Assembly (NCBI GenBank): GCA_963674665.2
Contig: CAXXPL010000001.1
Span: 558,001-622,000, forward strand
Source of the DNA: G963674665 sp963674665
GTDB lineage: Bacteria; Desulfobacterota; Desulfovibrionia; Desulfovibrionales; Desulfovibrionaceae
Direction of reading: 5' to 3'
DNA: 64,000 bases
The notes beneath the pieces were generated by a model. It searched no databases, had not been told where the DNA came from, and saw only the letters and a program-made list of their open reading frames with translations. The position numbers and the translations under genes were made by a program. Below are positions 58,950 through 64,000 of this stretch, one piece after another; position 1 is the first letter of the stretch, and each line of letters opens with the position of its first letter.

Positions 58950-59364
58950 TGTATAGTGTCTCTTTCCTGAGATGAAAAAGTGTTGCCAAGGAGGCACAGC
59001 ATAATTACCCGCCGGTTTTGTCGCTACGAAAAAGCCAAATCCTCGTGCATTTCTAAATGCGAGTCGGCCTTACCCTTTATTGCGCCTTGCCAGCGAACAA
59101 TTTTCCATCGCTTCCTCATTAGATCAGGGTTGGAAAAGAGGCCCATTTTCCTAAAAAAAAAGCTCCGCCTGGAAATACTTTTCAACACCCTGGACAAACG
59201 TTTCTTAATGGAATGCGTATCGGATGAAAAGTGGCTTCCAGTTGTGAGAGTTGGATGCTTTACGTTCACGGAGGTCGGAGCTATGGTCGCTCGAAAACCG
59301 GAACCAAGCAAAGGGAAATGAGTGTGTTCCCTTTTCATACAACTAATTCTCATGGAGCGAGAAT
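58950..59364. other. Intergenic region, 415 bases, carrying repeat copy 2
   Basis: Holds repeat copy 2 (58991-59116) and the promoter of the flavodoxin/ferredoxin gene. The run CTAAAAAAAAAGC near 59152 and AT-rich tract follow the repeat. A 113-codon plus frame runs across the repeat but shows no protein motif. Confidence 0.6.
58991..59116 (+). repeat. Intergenic structured repeat, copy 2
   Basis: Starts GAGGCACAGCATAATTACCC and aligns with 55361-55490 in the same orientation. The hairpin tip is CGTGCAT...ATGCGAG: against copy 1 (CGTGTAT...ATACACG) a T-A pair became C-G, a compensatory change, so the structure itself seems to be conserved. Confidence 0.7.
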
Positions 59365-60174
59365 ATGGAAATTCGATCTGTGAAGCTGACCTGCTTTTCC
59401 CCCACCGGAACCTCGCGCGCCATTGTTCAGGCCATTGGCCGCGGCATGGGGCACATCTCCACCGAACTGCTGGACATCACCACAAAGGACGCGCGCAACG
59501 CTCCCCTGACGATGCGGGAGAACGAGCTGCTGGTCCTGGCCCTGCCGGTCTATGCGGGGCGGTTGCCCGCAGTGCTGCACCCGTGGTTGGAAATGATGAG
59601 GTTGGACAAGACCCCCACGGTGTGCGTGGTGGTGTATGGCAACCGCGCCTATGACGATGCTCTGCTGGAACTCAAGGACATCATCCATGAGCGCGGTGGC
59701 GTTCCTGTCGCATGTGGCGCCTTCATCGGCGAGCATTCCTTTGCCAACGAGGAATTACCCGTGGCCATGGGGCGGCCCGACGCCGCGGATGCGGAGCTTG
59801 CAACGACCTTTGGCCGCAACGTCTCGGAAGCATTGACAGCATTAAGTCCCGCCGAATCCGTATCCGAGATAACCGTGCCGGGCAACCGCCCCTATAAAGA
59901 AAAAAAGCCTGGGGCGCCGGTCGTCTGCATCGACGTGAGCGATGCCTGCACGTTGTGCGGCGACTGTGCGAAGGTCTGCCCGGTGGGCGCCATTGACCTG
60001 GAGAACGACATCCAGTGCGACGCGGAAACGTGCATCCACTGCTGCGCCTGTATCAAGGCCTGCCCCGAGGGCGCCCGGACCCTGGCTGACTCGCCGGTGA
60101 AAAACGCCGCGCAATGGCTGTTCGAAAACTGCCAGGAGCGCAGGGAACCGGAGTTTTATTACTGTATTTCCTGA
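59365..60174 (+). CDS. EFR1-type flavodoxin-ferredoxin fusion protein
   Basis: 269 residues. N-terminal flavodoxin-like domain (about 1-165) with the phosphate-binding loop TCFSPTGTSRAIVQAIG and LALPVYAGRLPAVLHPWLEM; C-terminal 2[4Fe-4S] ferredoxin domain (about 185-250) with CTLCGDCAKVCPVGAIDLEN and CIHCCACIKACPEGAR. The EFR1 family is common in anaerobes and moves low-potential electrons; partners are unknown. It stands alone, convergent to the small genes at 60175-60740. Confidence 0.88.
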   Translation: MEIRSVKLTCFSPTGTSRAIVQAIGRGMGHISTELLDITTKDARNAPLTMRENELLVLALPVYAGRLPAVLHPWLEMMRLDKTPTVCVVVYGNRAYDDALLELKDIIHERGGVPVACGAFIGEHSFANEELPVAMGRPDAADAELATTFGRNVSEALTALSPAESVSEITVPGNRPYKEKKPGAPVVCIDVSDACTLCGDCAKVCPVGAIDLENDIQCDAETCIHCCACIKACPEGARTLADSPVKNAAQWLFENCQERREPEFYYCIS

Positions 60175-60510
60175 TCATTCCTCGGGCATACTGCCTGGAA
60201 AGTTCGGGGAGCGAACCTTGTCCGTGCTTACGGTGACACCGGAAGCGCCATTCCCCCCTTGGGGGGGCGCTTCCGCACCGTTGCCCAATACCAGCACGCC
60301 GTCGTCCACAAGCTTCTGCACGACCTTGCGCATGGACTCGTAGCTGCGCATCAGGTCGCCTATGGTCATGAGAATCCGCTGGGTAAACACCGGCGCCGGG
60401 TTGCCTTCGGTGTCCACGGACGCGGGGGGGTAGGTGATGAGGTCTATGCGCACGATGCCGTCGCGGATCACGATGGCGCCCACCTCGTCGGCGAAAAAGC
60501 GCTCCATCAT
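60175..60510 (-). CDS. Small conserved-looking protein downstream of type I secretion genes (paralogue 1)
   Basis: 111 residues. DEVGAIVIRDGIVRIDLITY then RILMTIGDLMRSYESMRKVV aligns with the next gene's VAQVLLEDGVAYIRFRG and ELLMSPDGFLNLFTQVENSV, so the two are paralogues. The C-terminal 40 residues are Gly/Pro-rich and likely unfolded. No known family is recognised. Its ATG overlaps the upstream stop (ATGA), so the pair is translationally coupled and may form a heteromer. Confidence 0.65.
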   Translation of the reverse strand: MMERFFADEVGAIVIRDGIVRIDLITYPPASVDTEGNPAPVFTQRILMTIGDLMRSYESMRKVVQKLVDDGVLVLGNGAEAPPQGGNGASGVTVSTDKVRSPNFPGSMPEE

Positions 60511-60740
60511 GCTCCTCCTTCCGGTGCGCGGTTCTGGCTGTTTTCCACGATCTGACGCACCGAGTTCTCCACCTGGGTGAACAGATTCAAGAAGCCGTCC
60601 GGCGACATGAGCAGCTCATGCGCCAGAGGCGCGTCCTCGCCCCCTTCACTTCCAGGCGCCTTGCCCCGAAACCGGATGTAGGCAACCCCGTCCTCCAGCA
60701 ACACCTGCGCCACCTCGGCCGTGAACACCTCGTTGTCCAT
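60507..60740 (-). CDS. Small protein downstream of type I secretion genes (paralogue 2)
   Basis: 77 residues: a short beta-rich N-terminus (EVAQVLLEDGVAYIRFRGKA) and a helix (LNLFTQVENSVRQIVENSQN). It is a paralogue of the gene at 60175. Strong ribosome site AAGGAGTTCC before the ATG. It lies 119 bases after the secretion membrane-fusion gene with a hairpin in between, so it may be transcribed partly by read-through. No function is known to me. Confidence 0.65.
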   Translation of the reverse strand: MDNEVFTAEVAQVLLEDGVAYIRFRGKAPGSEGGEDAPLAHELLMSPDGFLNLFTQVENSVRQIVENSQNRAPEGGA

Positions 60741-60786
60741 GTGGAACTCCTTGTGAGAGTGATGGAATGAAAAGGTTGTTGTGCGA

Positions 60787-60816
60787 GGGGGAAACCATTT
60801 GAAAATGGTTCTCCCC
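60787..60816 (-). terminator. Hairpin between the secretion genes and the small-protein pair
   Basis: GGGGGAAACCATTT and AAATGGTTCTCCCC pair with one small mismatch. Same general design as the G-rich hairpins at 13647, 52627 and 58403. It may attenuate read-through from the secretion operon. Confidence 0.55.
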
Positions 60817-60859
60817 GGAACTTATTCATATAAAAAATTCATTTCATCTACCAGGGGCA

Positions 60860-62215
60860 TCAGGGTTCGCGCAAGGTTTGGTCCAGGGTGCGCAGGATGG
60901 GGTAGAGGAAGTAGTTGATGACCCTGCGTTTGCCAACCATGATTTCCGCTGTGACCACCATGCCGGGAATGAGGCGGAAGTCCTTGTCCAGGCTGCGGAG
61001 CTGGGACGAATCGATGGAGATGCGCACCTGATAGCGGGTCTTGCGCCCCATGGCGGTCTCTTCGGACAGGGCGTCCTCGCTGATGGTGAGCACGTGCCCC
61101 TCGAGCATGCCGTGTTTCTGGAAGGGCAGGGCCTCGAGTTTGATCCTGGCCAAATCGCCTGTACGCACGTAGGCGATGTCCCGGGTGGGGATTTCCGTGG
61201 CGGCGATGAGTTTGCCGTCGCTGGGCACGAGGGTGACCAGGGTCTCGGCGGTGTTGACCACTGAGCCGATGGAGCGGTTGGCGATGCCAAGGACGACTCC
61301 ATCCGCGGGGGCGCGCAGGATGACCAGCTCCCCGTACCACTGGGCCTTGCTCAGACTGGATTCGAGTTCCTCGAGCTTGGCCTTGGTGGTGTTGAATTCG
61401 TTGAGGGCCTGGTTGCGCCACTGGCTGACAAAGGCGTCGCGCTCCGCGCTTTCGCGGGCGAGTTCCTCGCCGAGTTCGCTCATCTCGTTGTTGGCGCGGG
61501 CCAGATCGCCTTCCAGGCTCACGCGGCGGTTTCTGGCGTTGAGCAGCTCCACTTTGGAGGAGTGCCCGTCGGTGTAGAGCTTGTCGTACATGGACTCGAG
61601 TTCCTCCATCATCCCCAACTGCTCTTTCAGAAACTTTCGGCTGGCGTCCAGGGTCTCCAGGCGCTTCTGGGTCTCGGAGATGCGGCGTTCCCAGCTGTCC
61701 CGGGTGGATTTGAAGGTCTCGGCGCGGCGCGCGTAGATGTTCTGCTGGATGGCCACATCAGAGGGGGGCGCATCGGCAGGTGGGACGAAAGGCTCCTGGT
61801 TCAACTCGGCCTGCAGGCGCATGGCCTCGAGGCGGGTGCCCCATGCCTGGTCATCCAGTGTGTTGACGTCGGCCTGGATGGTTGTGGGGTCGAGGGTGAC
61901 CAGGGCGTCGCCCTTTTTCACGGTGTCGCCGATGGATACGTGGATGGTGCGGATGACGCCGGTCTCCAGGGGCTGCACCACCAGGGGGCGCCCCTCGGGC
62001 ATGAGCTTGCCCTCGGCGATGACGATGCGGTCGACCTTGGCCAGGCTGGCCCAGACTACCAGAGCGATGACCAGCAGGGCTGCCACATACAGGGAGGAGC
62101 GCGCCAGAAACGGGATGGGGCGCATCTCGATGATAAGACTGTCCTCCTGGTAATCCAGAAATTCCTTGCGGATCTTGCGCATGTTGGAGGGCAGGGACTT
62201 GCGGGAGCGGGTCAT
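60860..62215 (-). CDS. Type I secretion membrane-fusion protein (HlyD family)
   Basis: 451 residues from ATG 62215, which overlaps the transporter stop (ATGA). One membrane anchor (about 36-56; ARSSLYVAALLVIALVVWAS), a lipoyl/barrel half-motif (VIAEGKLMPEGRPLVVQPLE, GVIRTIHVSIGDTVKKGDAL), a long coiled coil (about 135-300), the second half-motif (LVILRAPADGVVLGIANRSI) and a C-terminal HlyD signature (TRYQVRISIDSSQLRSLDKD, LIPGMVVTAEIMVGKRRVIN). It bridges the inner-membrane ABC transporter and a TolC-like outer-membrane channel. Neither the channel nor the secreted protein is in the window. Confidence 0.93.
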   Translation of the reverse strand: MTRSRKSLPSNMRKIRKEFLDYQEDSLIIEMRPIPFLARSSLYVAALLVIALVVWASLAKVDRIVIAEGKLMPEGRPLVVQPLETGVIRTIHVSIGDTVKKGDALVTLDPTTIQADVNTLDDQAWGTRLEAMRLQAELNQEPFVPPADAPPSDVAIQQNIYARRAETFKSTRDSWERRISETQKRLETLDASRKFLKEQLGMMEELESMYDKLYTDGHSSKVELLNARNRRVSLEGDLARANNEMSELGEELARESAERDAFVSQWRNQALNEFNTTKAKLEELESSLSKAQWYGELVILRAPADGVVLGIANRSIGSVVNTAETLVTLVPSDGKLIAATEIPTRDIAYVRTGDLARIKLEALPFQKHGMLEGHVLTISEDALSEETAMGRKTRYQVRISIDSSQLRSLDKDFRLIPGMVVTAEIMVGKRRVINYFLYPILRTLDQTLREP

Positions 62216-64000
62216 GGGCGCCCCCTGTCCAAGAGGTGGCGGTGCTGCTTTTCCCATAGGGTGCGGTAGATGGGCGATCCGGTGTCAAGGGCGAGGAGTT
62301 CGTCATGGGTGCCCACAGACACGATGCGCCCCTCGTCCATGACCAGGATCACGTCGGTCTGCACCAGCAGGGAGAGCCGGTGGCTGATGAGCAGGGTGGT
62401 GCGGTGGCGCGAGATCTTCTGGATGTTGTCCTGGATGATGGCCTCGCTTTCCGCGTCCAGGGCGCTGGTGGCTTCGTCCAACACCAGCACCGCGGGGTTG
62501 GTGAGCAGGGTGCGGGCGATGGCCAGGCGCTGCTTCTGCCCCCCGGAGAGATTGTCCCCGTTTTCCTCGAGCATGGTATCATAGCCATGGGGCAGGCGTT
62601 CGATGAACTCTTCGGCCCCGGCCAACCTGGCGCTGCGCACCACGTCCTCGAAGGTGGCGTCGGGCTTTGCCGCGCTGATGTTCTCGCGTACCGTGCCCGA
62701 AAACAGGAAACTGTCCTGCAGCACGATGCCCACGGAGGAGCGCAAATGCCCCAGGTCGTAGCTGCGAATGTCGGTGCCGTCCAGGCGGATGACGCCTTCG
62801 GTGCAGGGGTAGAGCCCGGAGAGCAGGCGCACCAGGGTGGACTTGCCCGAGCCGCTGCGTCCCACGACGCCAACCATGGTCCCGGCCGGGATGCCGAGGT
62901 TGAGGTTCACCAGGGCCGGAGGGGAGTCCGGAGTGTAGCGGAAGGTTACGTCGCTGAAGCGGATCTCGCCGCGTACATCGGGGCGCAGGCCCCGCTCAGA
63001 GCGGGAGCGCTCCGACGGCTGATTCATGATACTGCCGAGCATGCGCACGGACAGGGCCATTTCCTGGTACTCGTGGATCAGGGAGACGAACTGCACCAGG
63101 GGGCCGCTGACCCGCCCCGCGATCATCTGAAAGGCGATGAGCGCCCCAACGGTCATCTGGCCGTCGAACACCAGGAATACACCCACCCAGGGGATGGCCA
63201 GGATCATGAGCTTTTCCAGCAGGACGGTGAAGGCGTTGGCCGAGACCGTGACGCGCCCCACCCCGAGGTTCATGTTCACGGACCTGGCCGCGCGGCGGTC
63301 CCAGTCCACGCCACGCACTCCTTCCATGGCCAGGGACTTGACCGCGCGCATGCCCTGGATGCTCTCCACCAGATATGACTGCCTGGCAGCCTCGGCGTTG
63401 TACAGGTGCTGCAGCCTGCGGCGGAAGGTGGGGAGCAGGGCGGCCACCACCAGGGCCATGAGCAGGGAGAACCCCACCACGATACCGGCCAGCAGGGGGC
63501 TGTAGAAGAACAGGATGGGCAGGAACACCAGCAGGGCGAAGCCGTCCAGCATGGTGGAGAACAGCTTGCCGGTGAGGAATCTGCGGATGTGGTCGGCCTG
63601 CTGCATGTGCTTGATGAGCACGCCGGCGGCTGCGCGGTCGAAGAAGAACAGGGGCAGGCTCAGGAGCTTGGCAAAGGTGCGCGTGGCCACGCGGATGTCG
63701 ATCTTGCTGGTGGCGTGAATCAGGATATAGCCACGCAGGAAGTGGAACATGGCCTCGAAGAGGAGCACCACGAGCATGCCGATGCCCAGGACGTGCAGGG
63801 TGTCCACGGCCTGGTGGGTGAGCACCTTGTCGATGACGATCTGGAAATACAGGGGCGTGGCCAGGGACAAGGCCTGGAGCAGGATGGCGGTCAGGGCGAT
63901 CTCGAAAAAGGCGCGTTTCTGGCGCAGGAACTCCGGGCCGAACCAGCGCAGGCCAAAGGGCTGGTTGTCGTCGTCCATCCGGCGCAGCCGTTTCACCAGC
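62212..64000 (-). CDS. Type I secretion ABC transporter (HlyB/LapB type), 5' end cut by right edge
   Basis: At least 596 residues; the frame is open to the edge. FGLRWFGPEFLRQKRAFFEI is the junction where the N-terminal peptidase-like domain of HlyB/LapB proteins ends, so that domain probably lies beyond the window. Six membrane segments (about 33-310) are followed by the ATPase domain: Walker A VVGRSGSGKSTL, signature LSGGQKQRLAIARTLLTNP, Walker B VLVLDEATSALD and switch His in LLISHRLS. It exports RTX or bacteriocin-like proteins together with the HlyD protein. Confidence 0.93.
   Translation of the reverse strand, partial: LVKRLRRMDDDNQPFGLRWFGPEFLRQKRAFFEIALTAILLQALSLATPLYFQIVIDKVLTHQAVDTLHVLGIGMLVVLLFEAMFHFLRGYILIHATSKIDIRVATRTFAKLLSLPLFFFDRAAAGVLIKHMQQADHIRRFLTGKLFSTMLDGFALLVFLPILFFYSPLLAGIVVGFSLLMALVVAALLPTFRRRLQHLYNAEAARQSYLVESIQGMRAVKSLAMEGVRGVDWDRRAARSVNMNLGVGRVTVSANAFTVLLEKLMILAIPWVGVFLVFDGQMTVGALIAFQMIAGRVSGPLVQFVSLIHEYQEMALSVRMLGSIMNQPSERSRSERGLRPDVRGEIRFSDVTFRYTPDSPPALVNLNLGIPAGTMVGVVGRSGSGKSTLVRLLSGLYPCTEGVIRLDGTDIRSYDLGHLRSSVGIVLQDSFLFSGTVRENISAAKPDATFEDVVRSARLAGAEEFIERLPHGYDTMLEENGDNLSGGQKQRLAIARTLLTNPAVLVLDEATSALDAESEAIIQDNIQKISRHRTTLLISHRLSLLVQTDVILVMDEGRIVSVGTHDELLALDTGSPIYRTLWEKQHRHLLDRGRP

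Noticed and set aside
58980..59321. Short plus-strand frames over the structured repeats at 55.4 and 59.0 kb
   Set aside because: Similarity between the two translated frames reflects the DNA repeat; substitutions keep base pairing rather than codons, and there is no ribosome site.
1..64000. CRISPR arrays, transposases, tRNA or rRNA genes
   Set aside because: None seen: no regularly spaced repeats, no transposase or integrase motifs, and no cloverleaf or ribosomal sequence were recognised on either strand.

Overview
The window looks like a chromosomal segment of a flagellated, GC-rich sulfate- or sulfite-reducing bacterium of the Desulfovibrio group. The evidence is a FlgJ with an M23 domain, many large hybrid sensor kinases, sigma-54 style promoters, a FlxABCD-HdrABC set, and an isethionate-type glycyl radical enzyme. 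No rRNA, tRNA, CRISPR array or insertion sequence was recognised.

Layout. 1-7.5 kb (minus strand): flagellar rod/ring operon flgF-flgG-flgA-flgH-flgI-flgJ-flgN-flgK; flgK is cut by the left edge. 7.8-11.2 kb: a NifA-like regulator with degenerate ATPase motifs, a Pit phosphate transporter and a small protein. 11.4-20.7 kb: acyltransferase, exported isochorismatase-like protein, RecD2 helicase, hybrid kinase, NlpC/P60 lipoprotein, SGNH-like protein and MarC-like protein. 20.8-25.7 kb (minus): HDOD protein and a 1276-residue hybrid kinase. 26.1-49.8 kb: a large sulfonate-degradation region, described below. 50.1-54.1 kb: a chemoreceptor and a PAS-AAA-Fis sigma-54 activator. 54.3-60.2 kb: EamA transporter, membrane protein, alcohol dehydrogenase, YbaK-like deacylase and flavodoxin/ferredoxin protein. 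60.2-64 kb (minus): type I secretion genes, cut by the right edge.

The central region reads as one physiological unit. A TRAP transporter (dctPQM type) would import a sulfonate, most likely isethionate. A glycyl radical enzyme with the residue pattern of isethionate sulfo-lyase (R187, Q191, C466, E468, R676, G803) and its radical-SAM activase would split it into acetaldehyde and sulfite. A divergent operon encodes a bacterial microcompartment: three BMC-H, one BMC-T with a probable Fe-S pore, one pentamer, a CoA-acylating aldehyde dehydrogenase with an encapsulation peptide, a phosphotransacetylase, EutQ- and EutJ-like proteins and a PduS-like flavo-Fe/S protein. It would convert acetaldehyde to acetyl phosphate and NADH. 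Immediately downstream, hdrC-hdrB-hdrA-flxD-flxC-flxB-flxA encodes a complex known to oxidise NADH and pass electrons to ferredoxin and a DsrC-type disulfide, which fits the need to reduce the released sulfite. The dsr genes themselves are not in the window.

Regulation. Three promoters in the sulfonate region (islA, dctP, first BMC operon gene) have sigma-54 -24/-12 elements, and five copies of an inverted repeat close to GTTGCA-N4-TGCAAC lie upstream of them. The PAS-AAA-Fis activator at 52.7-54.1 kb is the best candidate for the cognate activator inside the window. Two genes of this region carry apparent frameshifts (an amidohydrolase-like gene and hdrB), which may be sequencing errors or real lesions.
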